48,861 bases of DNA from positions 1-48,861 of the forward strand of contig JACOMS010000002.1 of the NCBI GenBank assembly GCA_014324115.1, in the 5' to 3' direction. The number at the start of each line of letters is the position of its first letter. Positions within the stretch are counted from its first letter, which is position 1. The stretch comes from Hyphomonadaceae bacterium. Lineage in GTDB: Bacteria; Pseudomonadota; Alphaproteobacteria; Caulobacterales; Maricaulaceae. The position numbers and the translations under genes were made by a program. Under the pieces are notes generated by a model. The model had not been told where the DNA came from and did not search any database. It worked only from the letters and a program-made list of their open reading frames with translations. This document shows, in pieces, positions 28,057 through 37,481 of this stretch.

Positions 28057-29073
28057 ATGGCTGACTTTTTCACCATGGAAAATTTCTTCTCATTTGAAAG
28101 TCTGTTCACGCTGATGATGTTGATCCTGCTGCAAGCCGTGCTGGGCTTCGACAATCTGCTCTATATTGCGATTGAAAGTAACAAGGTTAGTGATCCGGAA
28201 GATGCGCGGAAAGTCCGGAATTGGGGCATTACGATTGCTGTTGTCCTGCGCATCATACTCCTGATCATGATCGTTAAACTTTTCGCGGTTCTGGCCAATC
28301 CGTTATTCAACATTGACGCGGGAGATTTTTTTCACGGTGAATTCACAGTGCAGGCGCTCGTGACACTCTTCGGGGGAGCATTCATTATCTATACGGCGAT
28401 TAAGGAAATTTCCCACATGCTGGCCGTAGATCATATTGAGCACTCCGAGGGCAGGGGTCGCCGCACAGTCGCCGGTGCCATTGCTTTCATTGTGATGATG
28501 AACCTCGTCTTTTCTTTTGACTCAATCCTTTCCGCCATGGCCATCGCCAGTGTCTCGACAGCCGATATTGTTGATGCTGCCGGAACAACGCTCGGCCGGT
28601 TTCAGGGCTCGATCATGGATTGCAAGGCTGCCCTGATCGCTGAGGCGGTTGCAGGTGCTGCGGGATGCGAACCGGCTTCAACCACCTATCAGGTTCCTCT
28701 CATGGCCATTGCCATCATCCTGTCCGGTATAGCCATGATATTGCTGGCCGATTACGTGACCGGGTTCCTGAAGAGGAACCGCATGTACCAGATACTGGGG
28801 CTGTTCATTTTGTTTCTCGTCGGCGTTCTGCTTGTCACCGAAGGCGCGCATCTGGCTCACCTCAGGATTTTCGGTTACGAAATGGTGGCCATGTCCAAGT
28901 CCAGTTTCTACCTTGTTGTCTTCGTGCTGGTCGTTTCAGACATCATTTCGTCGAAATACCAAAAACGCCTTTGGGCGCAAAAAGAAGCCGAAATCCGTGG
29001 CGGTCTGGAGCATCCCGAAGCGGGTCTGGAGGCCGTGGAAGCGCATATGCAAGGGCGCAGAGGCGGACATTGA
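28057..29073 (+). CDS. TerC family integral membrane protein
   Basis: A 338-residue inner-membrane protein with about seven to nine helices. The TerC signature is visible as QAVLGFDNLLYIAIESNKV, with a second acidic motif NLVFSFDSILSAMAIA. Family members move or chelate metals, notably Mn2+ efflux in Alx/MntP-like systems, and can aid metalation of exported enzymes. An unusual loop of about 45 residues (VDAAGTTLG... to AGCEPASTTY) separates the second acidic motif from the next helix. The C-terminus is charged and cytoplasmic. A palindromic intergenic repeat follows at once. Confidence 0.9.
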   Translation: MADFFTMENFFSFESLFTLMMLILLQAVLGFDNLLYIAIESNKVSDPEDARKVRNWGITIAVVLRIILLIMIVKLFAVLANPLFNIDAGDFFHGEFTVQALVTLFGGAFIIYTAIKEISHMLAVDHIEHSEGRGRRTVAGAIAFIVMMNLVFSFDSILSAMAIASVSTADIVDAAGTTLGRFQGSIMDCKAALIAEAVAGAAGCEPASTTYQVPLMAIAIILSGIAMILLADYVTGFLKRNRMYQILGLFILFLVGVLLVTEGAHLAHLRIFGYEMVAMSKSSFYLVVFVLVVSDIISSKYQKRLWAQKEAEIRGGLEHPEAGLEAVEAHMQGRRGGH

Positions 29074-29081
29074 CTGGCGGC

Positions 29082-29193
29082 TTGTCGTCGTTACCGGGCC
29101 TGACCCGACAATCCACAGTACCGCCGGATTCCCTTCCGGATATGTTGGAAAACGCGGATAAGGGGGCCTCGGGATCAAGTCCTGAAATGACAG
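29082..29193. repeat. Palindromic intergenic repeat element
   Basis: The left arm (TCGTTACCGGGCCTGACCCG, 29088-29107) is an imperfect inverted partner of the right arm (TCGGGATCAAGTCCTGAAAT, 29170-29189). The arms enclose a spacer with CGGATTCCCTTCCGGATATG, itself partly palindromic. The type is familiar from alphaproteobacterial intergenic repeats (GTCATTxCxGGxCTTGATCC). It may act as a transcript-end stem-loop for terC. Confidence 0.65.
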
Positions 29194-29240
29194 CCAAAAA
29201 CCCGTAGCATTGCCTGCATCCGAGGCGATATAACTGTCCC

Positions 29241-30617
29241 ATGCTTTCCGTACTTGACCTTTTTCGCATCGGTATCGGTCCGTCCAGTTCGCACACGGTG
29301 GGGCCCATCCGTATAGCCGGGCGGTTTGTCGATAGCCTGAAATACAGGGGCCTGTTCGACGCGACAGCACGCATCCGGGTGAGACTGCGCGGATCTCTTG
29401 CATTCACCGGTCAAGGCCATGGGACGCCCAGGGCGACCCTCCTTGGCCTGATGGGCATGGAGCCGGAAACCCTTGATCCGGATTCAGCTGATGACAAGGT
29501 CGCGAGAGTCTACGTCGACCACGTCCTCGGACTCGGCGGCGTACGGGAGGTCGATTTCAATCCCGATAGAGATCTTCTTTTTGATTACGATACGCCCGCC
29601 GGTTTACACCCGAATGAAATGTGGTTGGCGGCCTACGACGGTAACGGCAAACGACTCCGGCAGCAGACCTATTATTCTACGGGCGGTGGATTTATCGCCT
29701 CCAAAGCCCAGCTTCAAAAACCCGCTGTAGGCGATATCGTAATGACGGGCCCGGCTGTACCTTACCCGTTTACCTGTTGTGACGAGCTTCTGGATTTCTG
29801 TAAAAAGAACAACCTCGCTGTGCATCACGTCATCTATGCCAATGAAGATGCGGTCAGGCCTCGCGCAACAACCGATGCCGCCCTTGACCATATCATGGAA
29901 GTCATGATGGCGTGCATAGACCGCGGGCTGAATTCCGGAGGGCTTTTGCCCGGCAGCCTGAAAGTCAAACGCCGCGCCCCCGGCATCTGGCAGAAGATAC
30001 GCGGTGCCCCTTTGTCCAACGAGCGCGAACAACTGTTTGACTGGCTCAATGTTTATGCCATGGCTGTAAATGAGGAAAATGCCGCCGGAGGCCGGATTGT
30101 GACCGCACCGACAAACGGTGCGGCGGGCATCATTCCGGCAGTGCTGAAACATTACTGCTGTGACGCGCGGTCGAATCCGGTGAATGTCCGCAAATTTCTC
30201 CTCACTGCAGGCGGCATCGGTTTACTCTATAAACAACGGGCCTCAATCTCCGGTGCAGAAATGGGATGTCAGGGCGAGGTTGGCGTCGCCTGCTCCATGG
30301 CGGCGGGGGGGCTGGCTGCGGTCTGGGGGGCGATGCCGGAACAGGTGGCAAGTGCTGCCGAGATCGGTATGGAACATAATCTCGGTCTGACCTGCGACCC
30401 GGTCGGCGGCTTGGTGCAAATCCCCTGTATTGAGCGCAACGCCATTGGTGCGGTCAAGGCCGCCAATGCCGCCCGTCTTGCGCTGCATGCGCCGACTCAA
30501 ATGAAAGTGAGCCTGGATCAGGTCATCGAAACCATGCGTCAGACAGGTCTCGACATGAACGACAAATACAAGGAGACCAGCCGGGGCGGTTTGGCCGTGA
30601 ATGTCGTGGAATGCTGA
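29241..30617 (+). CDS. sdaA: L-serine dehydratase (L-serine ammonia-lyase), single-chain
   Basis: Converts L-serine to pyruvate and ammonia with an oxygen-labile [4Fe-4S] cluster in the cytoplasm. The product is 458 residues, the usual length for the fused alpha/beta type. It starts [21 protein letters not shown], the beta-domain signature. The alpha-domain region [13 protein letters not shown]-type (here [18 protein letters not shown]) and Cys residues in [18 protein letters not shown] and [18 protein letters not shown] fit cluster binding. GAGGCGAT lies about 11 bases upstream. It stands alone between terC and the convergent amidohydrolase. Confidence 0.96.
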   Translation: MLSVLDLFRIGIGPSSSHTVGPIRIAGRFVDSLKYRGLFDATARIRVRLRGSLAFTGQGHGTPRATLLGLMGMEPETLDPDSADDKVARVYVDHVLGLGGVREVDFNPDRDLLFDYDTPAGLHPNEMWLAAYDGNGKRLRQQTYYSTGGGFIASKAQLQKPAVGDIVMTGPAVPYPFTCCDELLDFCKKNNLAVHHVIYANEDAVRPRATTDAALDHIMEVMMACIDRGLNSGGLLPGSLKVKRRAPGIWQKIRGAPLSNEREQLFDWLNVYAMAVNEENAAGGRIVTAPTNGAAGIIPAVLKHYCCDARSNPVNVRKFLLTAGGIGLLYKQRASISGAEMGCQGEVGVACSMAAGGLAAVWGAMPEQVASAAEIGMEHNLGLTCDPVGGLVQIPCIERNAIGAVKAANAARLALHAPTQMKVSLDQVIETMRQTGLDMNDKYKETSRGGLAVNVVEC

Positions 30618-31898
30618 TTATTTGTTTTTGTAGACAACACCTGCCTTCATCACGAAATCAACATCCGTCAATTCCATAATATCTTCAAGCGGATCGCCGT
30701 CGACCGCGATAATATCGGCATATTTACCGGCTTCAAGCGTGCCGATCCGGTCCGCCATGCCGATATGCCCGGCCGCGATGACTGTAGCCGAGCGGATCGC
30801 TTCCATTTCGCTCATCCCCGCCTCAATCATGTATCGGAATTCCTGCGCGTTTTCACCGTGACGGGACACCCCTGTATCAGTACCGAAGGCGATGTTGACG
30901 CCGTTTTGATAGGCGATTTTTATCATCCTTTTCATCACCGGTCCAACTTCAAGGGCTTTCCTGACCGAATTGGGCGGCAGGAAGCTCTCATTAAGCGCCC
31001 AGTTTTCAACGGTTACCCCGGCGAGCACGGTTGGGACGAGTATCGCATCATTCTGCTTGAACAAACGCGCCGTGTCCGCGTCAAGATATGTGCCGTGCTC
31101 AATAGAGTTGACCCCGGCTCTCAGTGCGGCCTCAATACCGTGCCTGCCGTGCGCGTGGGCTGTAACCCTGCGGCCCATGGTTTTGGCCGTGTCGACTATG
31201 GCTTTCAATTCGTCATCGAAAAATTGCTGTGCTGTTCCGGCATTCGTATTGGACAAAACACCGCCTGTGGCCGTGATTTTAATAACATCGGCCCCGGATT
31301 TGACGGCGGCCCGGACGGCACGGCGACAATCAGACGGGCCGTCGCAGATGGTTGCCCCATGGCGCAAGGCCAGAATATCCATACGGTAACCGTGGGCGTC
31401 CCCATGGCCGCCGGTAACGGAAATAGCCGGACCGGATGCCTTGATATGCGGCCCTGGCAATTTCCCGGCATCCACCGCACGTCGCAAGGCAAAAATGGAG
31501 GTTGGTCCGCCTACATCCTGCACGGCCGTAAACCCGGCCATCAGGGTTTTACGCGCGTTGACCGCAGCGTCGTAGGCGATATCCGCGTCTTCCTTGGTGA
31601 CGTCATCAAGGCGCACGGTCGCACTCCATTCACCGCGCAGATGGACGTGACTGTCAATCATGCCGGGCATGACAAATTTATCGGACAGGTCAATAACATC
31701 CCCCTGATCATTAATGTGATAGCCGTCGAGAATCCTGTCGATTTTTCCACCGGCAATGACGATCGTCTGCTTTGTCGCGGGAGCCTCTCCAGGTTTGGAT
31801 AACAGCATGCCAGCGTGAACATATGTGTGCTCACCGTCATGGGCATGGGCAGTTGCGGCCATAATTGCTGCTGCGCAGGCCAGTAGCAGTTTCTTCAT
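30618..31898 (-). CDS. Secreted metal-dependent amidohydrolase / Xaa-Pro-type dipeptidase-like
   Basis: The 426-residue protein has a signal peptide (KKLLLACAAAIMAATAHA) and an amidohydrolase TIM barrel. Metal ligands follow the family order: DSHVHL, carboxylated Lys in VIKITATGG, HAHG, IEHGTY and FGTDTG. It is closest in pattern to imidazolonepropionase-like amidohydrolases, which include periplasmic Xaa-Arg/Lys and prolyl dipeptidases; the true substrate cannot be read. AGGAGA is 6 bases upstream of the ATG. The stop abuts the convergent sdaA stop, and purD lies 15 bp upstream on the same strand. Confidence 0.88.
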   Translation of the reverse strand: MKKLLLACAAAIMAATAHAHDGEHTYVHAGMLLSKPGEAPATKQTIVIAGGKIDRILDGYHINDQGDVIDLSDKFVMPGMIDSHVHLRGEWSATVRLDDVTKEDADIAYDAAVNARKTLMAGFTAVQDVGGPTSIFALRRAVDAGKLPGPHIKASGPAISVTGGHGDAHGYRMDILALRHGATICDGPSDCRRAVRAAVKSGADVIKITATGGVLSNTNAGTAQQFFDDELKAIVDTAKTMGRRVTAHAHGRHGIEAALRAGVNSIEHGTYLDADTARLFKQNDAILVPTVLAGVTVENWALNESFLPPNSVRKALEVGPVMKRMIKIAYQNGVNIAFGTDTGVSRHGENAQEFRYMIEAGMSEMEAIRSATVIAAGHIGMADRIGTLEAGKYADIIAVDGDPLEDIMELTDVDFVMKAGVVYKNK

Positions 31899-31913
31899 TT
31901 CCGTCTCCTGAAG

Positions 31914-33179
31914 TTACAGCGCGTGACAGCCAATATCACGGCGGCTAAAGCCTTCCGGCCAATCAATGTTGTTATCAATGACACTGTAGGCCAGATCAAC
32001 AGCTTCACCAAGGGTTTTCCCCGATGTAGTGACATTAAGAACACGCCCACCTGCAGCAATTATCTCTCCGGATGCATTTTTGCTTGTCCCGGCATGGAAA
32101 ATTTCAACATTGCCCATATTGCTGGCCGCTGCAAGACCGCGGATGATGCTGCCCTTTTCGTAAGAGCCGGGATAACCCCGGGTCGCGAGCACAACGTTTA
32201 CAACGGGATCTTTCGACCACGTCGGCGGTTCACAAGATGATAATTCGCCCGCTTCAGCCGCCAGAAGAATATCCATCAGATCAGAATCAAGTCTACGCAT
32301 CAGAACCTGACATTCCGGGTCACCGAACCGGACATTATACTCAATAACTTTCGGGCCCCCGGATGTCATCATCAGCCCGGCAAAAAGCACGCCGACAAAA
32401 GGATGTCCGTCACGGGCCATGCCGTCCATTGTGGGTTGAATGATCCTGGACATGACACAATCCCGTTCAAGTTCGCCGAAACCCGGCACGGGCGAATAAG
32501 CTCCCATGCCCCCTGTGTTCGGACCTTTGTCGCCGTTATAGGCCCGCTTATGATCCTGAGCGCCGATCAGCGGCAGTGCGTTTTTGCCATCCGATATGGC
32601 AAAAAAGCTAATCTCCTGCCCCGTCATGAACTCCTCGATAACGACCCTTTGCGACGCCTTGCCAAACTTGCCGGAGAAGTATTCCCCCAGTTCGGCTTCA
32701 GCCGTATCCCGGGTTTCGGCAATCACCACACCTTTACCGGCGGCGAGTCCATCGGCTTTTACAACATACGGCGCAGTCATGGTTTCAAGAAACTCCAAGG
32801 CAGACTCCAGATCCTCCGACACGCCATAATCCGCTGTCGGAATACTGTAACGTCTGCAAAAATCCTTGGCGAAGGCTTTTGAGCTTTCAAGCTGTGCGGC
32901 AGCCTGATTCGGGCCGAAAACACGGATATTTTTATCTTGAAGTTTGTCGACCAGACCCAAAGCCAGGGGCTGTTCAGGCCCGACTACAACGAAGTCGAAA
33001 CCAGTGGCCAGCGCAACCAGTCCATCGATATCATCAGCTTTGACAGCCACGCATTCGGCCACCTGGGCGATACCCGCATGACCCGGCGCACAAACCAGTC
33101 TGGTCACTTTCGGGCTTTGCGAAATTTTCCAGGCCAGCGCATGCTCACGCCCGCCCGAACCGGCAAGAAGAACTTTCAC
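31914..33179 (-). CDS. purD: Phosphoribosylamine-glycine ligase (GAR synthetase)
   Basis: The second step of de novo purine synthesis: phosphoribosylamine + glycine + ATP to GAR. The 421-residue ATP-grasp enzyme starts KVLLAGSGGREHALAWK. It has VVVGPEQPLALGLVDKL, FGPNQAAAQLESSKAFAK, VVKADGLAAGKGVVIA, and YNVRFGDPECQ for the metal/ATP site. The start codon is GTG at 33179 with AAGGGAG upstream. It diverges from xseA with 46 bp between start codons, so the promoters must overlap. Confidence 0.97.
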   Translation of the reverse strand: MKVLLAGSGGREHALAWKISQSPKVTRLVCAPGHAGIAQVAECVAVKADDIDGLVALATGFDFVVVGPEQPLALGLVDKLQDKNIRVFGPNQAAAQLESSKAFAKDFCRRYSIPTADYGVSEDLESALEFLETMTAPYVVKADGLAAGKGVVIAETRDTAEAELGEYFSGKFGKASQRVVIEEFMTGQEISFFAISDGKNALPLIGAQDHKRAYNGDKGPNTGGMGAYSPVPGFGELERDCVMSRIIQPTMDGMARDGHPFVGVLFAGLMMTSGGPKVIEYNVRFGDPECQVLMRRLDSDLMDILLAAEAGELSSCEPPTWSKDPVVNVVLATRGYPGSYEKGSIIRGLAAASNMGNVEIFHAGTSKNASGEIIAAGGRVLNVTTSGKTLGEAVDLAYSVIDNNIDWPEGFSRRDIGCHAL

Positions 33180-33225
33180 ATCGCTCCCTTAACCCGTAAG
33201 GTTGGCGAAAGGCAAGAGATTCCGA

Positions 33226-34662
33226 ATGTCACAACAATTCTCATCACGTGCTCTCAAAAACAACGCTTATGAATTCTCCGTTTCAGAATTGGCGCAATCG
33301 CTCAAAAGCACCATTGAAGACACTTACGGTTATGTCCGCGTACGGGGTGAGCTGGGCCGGGTGATAATCGCCAGATCCGGCCATTGCTACCTAGATATCA
33401 GGGACGACAGGGCGGTGATTAACTCCATTGTCTGGAAAGGGCAGATGGTGCGTCTCGGCATCCGCCCCGAAGAGGGTATGGAAGTGGTCGTTGAGGGTAA
33501 ACTGTCGACCTATCCGGGGCGGTCGAACTATCAGCTGATTATCGATAAAATGGAACCGGCCGGCGAAGGGGCGCTGATGGCTCTGTTTGAGCGGCGCAGG
33601 AAAGCTCTTGCGGCGGAAGGGTTGTTTGATCCCCGAGATAAACGCGATTTGCCTTTCATGCCGTCCGTCATCGGTGTGGTCACGTCTCCAACCGGTGCCG
33701 TCATTCGCGATATTCTGCACCGGATTATGGACCGGTTTCCACTTCATGTCCTCGTCTGGCCTGTCTCTGTTCAAGGTAACAAGGCGGCAGAGCAGGTCGC
33801 GGGTGCAATTACCGGATTTAATCAAGCAGACGGCTTCACAAGGCCTGATGTGCTTATTGTGGCGCGGGGCGGTGGCTCACTTGAGGATCTTTGGTGTTTC
33901 AATGAAGAAGTCGTCGTGCGGGCGGCGGCGGGTTCAAATATCCCCCTTGTCTCTGCGATCGGTCATGAAACGGACTGGACACTGATTGATCATGTCGCCG
34001 ATTATCGTGCACCGACGCCGACAGGCGCGGCTGAACGGGTTGTGCCTGTTTTATCCGAATGGCAGGATACGATAGCCGATCATGGAGTGCGAATCATGAG
34101 AGGATTACGACGGAGTCTGGACGAAAAACAGTCATCCCTCTCCACCAGCCGCCTGCCGGGGTTGGAATCTGTGCTGGCCGGCCCGCAGCAAAGACTGGAT
34201 CTGGCATCTGCGAGAATGCCGGCACCGATGCGTTTGTTTGAGGCAAAGCGCCAGTCTTTGGACCTGCAGCGACTGCCGAACCCCGGACACGTCATTGACA
34301 TGGCGCGGCAGAAACTGTCGTCGCAACGCTTACGTCCGGATATGGTGACTCAAAATTTATCCCGCCAATCCGGCCAACTGCAAAATTTGCAAAAAGCCCT
34401 GTTAATGCAAATGGAGATACAACTCGACAAAACAGGCGCCCGACTGGGGCAGGCAGGTGACCTGCTCAAAGCCTATTCCTGTCAGGGCGTGCTGTCGCGG
34501 GGTTATGTTCTGGTGCGTGACGGCGAGGGCAGGGTCATCAGATCGGCGAGGACGCTGGTATCCGGCGATCCCGTAACATTGACCTTCGCAGACGGTGACC
34601 GACCCGCTGTAATTGATAAAACGGCAGAGGGACCTGTGACCCAACCGCAACCGGCTCAATAG
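33226..34662 (+). CDS. xseA: Exodeoxyribonuclease VII large subunit
   Basis: The large subunit of the single-strand-specific exonuclease VII. The 478-residue product from the ATG at 33226 (SQQFSSRALKNNAYEFSV) starts with the typical FSVSELAQSLKSTIE and the OB-fold VRVRGELGRVI...GHCYLDIRDD. The catalytic core has VGVVTSPTGAVIRDIL, VARGGGSLEDLW, and SAIGHETDWTLIDHVADYRAPTPTGAAE. A coiled-coil region follows, then a C-terminal segment GVLSRGYVLVRD. A TTG eight codons upstream (33202) is in frame but less typical. No xseB is visible next to it. Confidence 0.96.
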   Translation: MSQQFSSRALKNNAYEFSVSELAQSLKSTIEDTYGYVRVRGELGRVIIARSGHCYLDIRDDRAVINSIVWKGQMVRLGIRPEEGMEVVVEGKLSTYPGRSNYQLIIDKMEPAGEGALMALFERRRKALAAEGLFDPRDKRDLPFMPSVIGVVTSPTGAVIRDILHRIMDRFPLHVLVWPVSVQGNKAAEQVAGAITGFNQADGFTRPDVLIVARGGGSLEDLWCFNEEVVVRAAAGSNIPLVSAIGHETDWTLIDHVADYRAPTPTGAAERVVPVLSEWQDTIADHGVRIMRGLRRSLDEKQSSLSTSRLPGLESVLAGPQQRLDLASARMPAPMRLFEAKRQSLDLQRLPNPGHVIDMARQKLSSQRLRPDMVTQNLSRQSGQLQNLQKALLMQMEIQLDKTGARLGQAGDLLKAYSCQGVLSRGYVLVRDGEGRVIRSARTLVSGDPVTLTFADGDRPAVIDKTAEGPVTQPQPAQ

Positions 34663-34905
34663 CCGGATTCACTCCAGCCCCGGTTCCCCAAGGCAAATTC
34701 ATGCTGTATCAGGCAAAATTCACAGGTCGCGGCGATGATGCCATTATCTGTGATGATGGGCACAGCTTGATGGTCTGATTGGCACAGACCTCCCGGCCAC
34801 AAGGGTCCGGGCCGATACCGCCTGCAAATCAGACAGGAGTGCCTCCGGAACGCCCGGCAATGGGCGCCATACAGGGCGCGCAACCAAATCCCGGTGGAGG
34901 CGTCC
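34663..34905 (-). pseudogene. Possible hslO (Hsp33) C-terminal remnant
   Basis: On the minus strand the stretch ending TDNGIIAATCEFCLIQHEFA resembles the zinc-binding C-terminus of Hsp33 (GxIxVxCEFCxxxYxF). A CLIC lies 33 residues upstream, near the family spacing of CxC-x27-32-CxxC but as CxxC. The piece sits in the shadow of the bactofilin 3' end in another frame and has no start of its own. It could instead be a chance zinc-ribbon-like frame. It ends convergent with xseA. Confidence 0.35.
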
Positions 34906-34909
34906 TGTT

Positions 34910-35365
34910 TCAAGCCGGTTTTTTTGTTTCCACAGGTTTCGAAGTGGGTGCAACTGCGGCGGTCGGCTGTTTCTTGCGGCGTGTGCATTTACCCTCAAAA
35001 AAGGCACCATTGGCAACTGTCAGCTGATCCTGAATGATATCAGCCCTCACGTCAGCCGTTTCAGCGATTTCAACCAGGCTGGCCTGAATGTTGCCGTTAA
35101 CTTTACCACGAACGTGGACAGCATCGGCATCTACGTTCCCGTTCACCACACCTTGTTCGCCAACCGTGAGCCTGGAGGCGTGAGCATTCCCTTCGAGGCG
35201 GCCATCAATCTGGATATCGCCATCTGTTTTAATATCTCCTGTTACAACAAGATCATGGCCCAATATGGACGGCGCTGTGGCCGCGTTACGCGGAGCAGAT
35301 TTTCTCGTCACATCCTGCGTTGAGGACTTTGCAGTTTGGGAGCCGGAGTTATTTTTGGCGAACAT
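34910..35365 (-). CDS. Bactofilin (DUF583 polymer-forming protein)
   Basis: A 151-residue bactofilin, a nucleotide-independent cytoskeletal polymer. The central beta-helix (about 33-125) shows the short repeated pattern GDIKTDGDIQIDGRLEGN, then GEQGVVNGNVDADAVHVRGK, between a disordered Ser/Thr/Lys N-terminus and a basic C-terminal tail (RRKKQ..., VETKKPA). The start overlaps the M23 peptidase stop by 17 bp, so the pair is translationally coupled. Bactofilin-M23 pairs in alphaproteobacteria localise peptidoglycan hydrolysis for cell shape or stalks; the same is likely here. Confidence 0.93.
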   Translation of the reverse strand: MFAKNNSGSQTAKSSTQDVTRKSAPRNAATAPSILGHDLVVTGDIKTDGDIQIDGRLEGNAHASRLTVGEQGVVNGNVDADAVHVRGKVNGNIQASLVEIAETADVRADIIQDQLTVANGAFFEGKCTRRKKQPTAAVAPTSKPVETKKPA

Positions 35366-36563
35366 AGTGTTGACCGGCTTTCAGGAAATTTTCGGGATCG
35401 TAAGCACGACCCCGGAACATAACTTCGTAATGCACATGCGTTGACGTGCTCCGCCCGGTTGATCCCATGCCGCCGAGCTTTTCTCCTCTTTTCACCTTTT
35501 GTCCACGCTTGACGGAAGTGTTTTCCAGGTGGGCATAACGGGTCACAAATCCGTGACCGTGATCAAGTTCCACCATTCTGCCGTAAGTTCCCTTGCGTCC
35601 TGCGAAAGTAACAACCCCGTCACCTGTTGCCATGATCGGGGCTGATGGATAGGAGGCAAAATCCAGACCTTCGTGCATGGCGGGGCGTTGTGTAAAAGGG
35701 TCCCTGCGTATACCAAATGCACTGGTCTTGTAACTATCCGCATCAACGGGGTGCAACAGAGGGATAGAATGAAGCGCACTGGACAAGATTCTGGCTTCAA
35801 ACGCGCGAGCTTGCATATTCAGGATTCGTACCGATTCCCCATCGCCATCGCGCAGATCGTCGGCATTGATCAGCGGACCGCCTGCACCGGCCTGTCCCAG
35901 GCTGAGGACTTGTCTTACATCCATACCGGTCGCCTCAATAACGGCTCTCATATGTTCAATGTTGTTCAGGGTTTCTTCTTCAGCCGCTTCCAGAAATGCA
36001 TTCTGGGTTAGTTCGAGCCGGGTCAAGCGCGCCCCGGATTTCTTATCGGGTTGGAACCCGGCGATTTGAGTAAAACTCCGGCGCGCCCGACGCGGTGCCG
36101 GATCCCGCATCGTCGGCGACACAAGGATTTCATCCCCGGTTGCCTCAAGGCCGATTCGGTTAGCGATGCTCCCGGGGCCTGTTGTGCCCGTCGCTGTGGT
36201 AAATTTGGCGATTGCAGCATGTCTTTGCTCGAAATTCCTTGCGGCACGCTCAAATGTCCGCTGCTGCTCCTCCAGCTGTGCCTGGGCGAGGGCATATCTG
36301 GCATTGGTATCTTCGAGCAGGCGCTCATACCTGGCTTTGATTTTTGCCGACGGTGACGATGACGGGTTCATACTCCAAACCAGGTACAGAATAGTCAGCA
36401 GACACCAGACCGACATACTGACGATAGCACCTGTCGCAAATACCTGCATACGTGTGCCAAGCACGTAATAACCGACCTCACCGTCTGAACATAAATACAT
36501 CTGACGCTCAGGGAAGAATCTCGGGAGAAAGGTCCGGACACTGTCAGAAACATTATTAAACAT
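35349..36563 (-). CDS. M23 (LytM) family metallopeptidase, bactofilin-linked
   Basis: A 404-residue membrane-anchored peptidoglycan endopeptidase. A cytoplasmic start of about 40 residues precedes one TM helix (about 41-64), then a coiled-coil (about 75-115) and a linker. The C-terminal M23 domain has HEGLDFAS (HxxxD), LDHGHGFVTRYAHL and HVHYEVMFRG (HxH); all zinc ligands are present, so it should be active. This layout matches the LmdC-like enzymes encoded with bactofilins. GGGGGAAAG precedes the ATG. Confidence 0.93.
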   Translation of the reverse strand: MFNNVSDSVRTFLPRFFPERQMYLCSDGEVGYYVLGTRMQVFATGAIVSMSVWCLLTILYLVWSMNPSSSPSAKIKARYERLLEDTNARYALAQAQLEEQQRTFERAARNFEQRHAAIAKFTTATGTTGPGSIANRIGLEATGDEILVSPTMRDPAPRRARRSFTQIAGFQPDKKSGARLTRLELTQNAFLEAAEEETLNNIEHMRAVIEATGMDVRQVLSLGQAGAGGPLINADDLRDGDGESVRILNMQARAFEARILSSALHSIPLLHPVDADSYKTSAFGIRRDPFTQRPAMHEGLDFASYPSAPIMATGDGVVTFAGRKGTYGRMVELDHGHGFVTRYAHLENTSVKRGQKVKRGEKLGGMGSTGRSTSTHVHYEVMFRGRAYDPENFLKAGQHYVRQK

Positions 36564-36683
36564 ATCTTTCCCCCAAGAACGGCCTGCCGCATCCTAACAC
36601 AGATTCCGGACCGGATTTCAAGCTAAATTTATCCTGTTTCCATGGCATTTTCGCACATAGGCACAGTTTTCACAGGTTTGGCC

Positions 36684-37481
36684 TCATGCTGCGTAATAGG
36701 ATTCCGGTAACTCGGCTAATGTTCGCGCGGGGCGATTGAAGGGCGGCTTAAGCTCACCTTTAAAGTAGGTCTTGACCAGAGTTTTGAAATATGACTCAGG
36801 CTCACGGAGTTCATTGTGTGCCACGTGGTGGTACCATCTACTGCCAATGAATACATGCCGGATTTCTTCGCGGTAGATCGTCTCCAGAATTGCTGCACTT
36901 TCAGAGTCATTCATACTCGTCAATTTCCTGATAATACCCGGAGTCACGTCCAGTCCTCGGGCCTCCAGAACCAAAGGCGCAATCGCGAGGCGTGCGGCAA
37001 CATTTTCCCTTGTTGCCAAAGCGGCTTCCCACAATCCGTTATGTGCCGGAAAATCCCCATAACCATACCCAATCCGGGCCAGCCGCCTGGCCAGCATGCC
37101 ATAATGTCTGGCTTCGTCGCAGGCAACACTGATCCAGTCCGAGACAAAATCCGGCCTCGCATGGGCGGTAATGGAACCGCCATATGTAAATCGTGCGATC
37201 ATGTCGCAAGCCAGATCAATCGCATTCAGTTCTATATGGGCGATGGCATGCAGGAGTGCGGCACGCCCTGCGGGTGAGCCGGGCCGTCTGCGCGGCACTT
37301 TGGCCGGGTCGACAAGTTCCGGACGGGACGGACGCATCGGATCGTCCGGTAAAAAGGCTTCCATGTCCCCTATGTCATGTGACGCTTTCCACGCTGCGTC
37401 AAGGGCAAAAACACGCTCGACTTTCTGTTGTGGATCGGCTGCAAGCAGGACATTGAGCGCGTTATGAACGGCGCCTGTCAT
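36684..37481 (-). CDS. DUF455 ferritin-like domain protein
   Basis: A 265-residue all-helical protein of the DUF455 family. Possible metal-binding carboxylate/His motifs typical of ferritin-like folds are visible: AIAHIELNAIDLA (ExxH-like), CDEARHYGML, and YREEIRHVFIG (EExRH). The function of the family is not established; some members neighbour tRNA-modifying or stress proteins. The start overlaps the bcp stop as TGATG, giving translational coupling with the peroxiredoxin, which hints at a role in oxidative stress or iron handling (inference). Confidence 0.87.
   Translation of the reverse strand: MTGAVHNALNVLLAADPQQKVERVFALDAAWKASHDIGDMEAFLPDDPMRPSRPELVDPAKVPRRRPGSPAGRAALLHAIAHIELNAIDLACDMIARFTYGGSITAHARPDFVSDWISVACDEARHYGMLARRLARIGYGYGDFPAHNGLWEAALATRENVAARLAIAPLVLEARGLDVTPGIIRKLTSMNDSESAAILETIYREEIRHVFIGSRWYHHVAHNELREPESYFKTLVKTYFKGELKPPFNRPARTLAELPESYYAA

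Noticed and set aside
30765-31802. 345-codon plus-strand open frame in the amidohydrolase gene
   Set aside because: Antisense shadow; the minus-strand protein has a signal peptide and all metal ligands.
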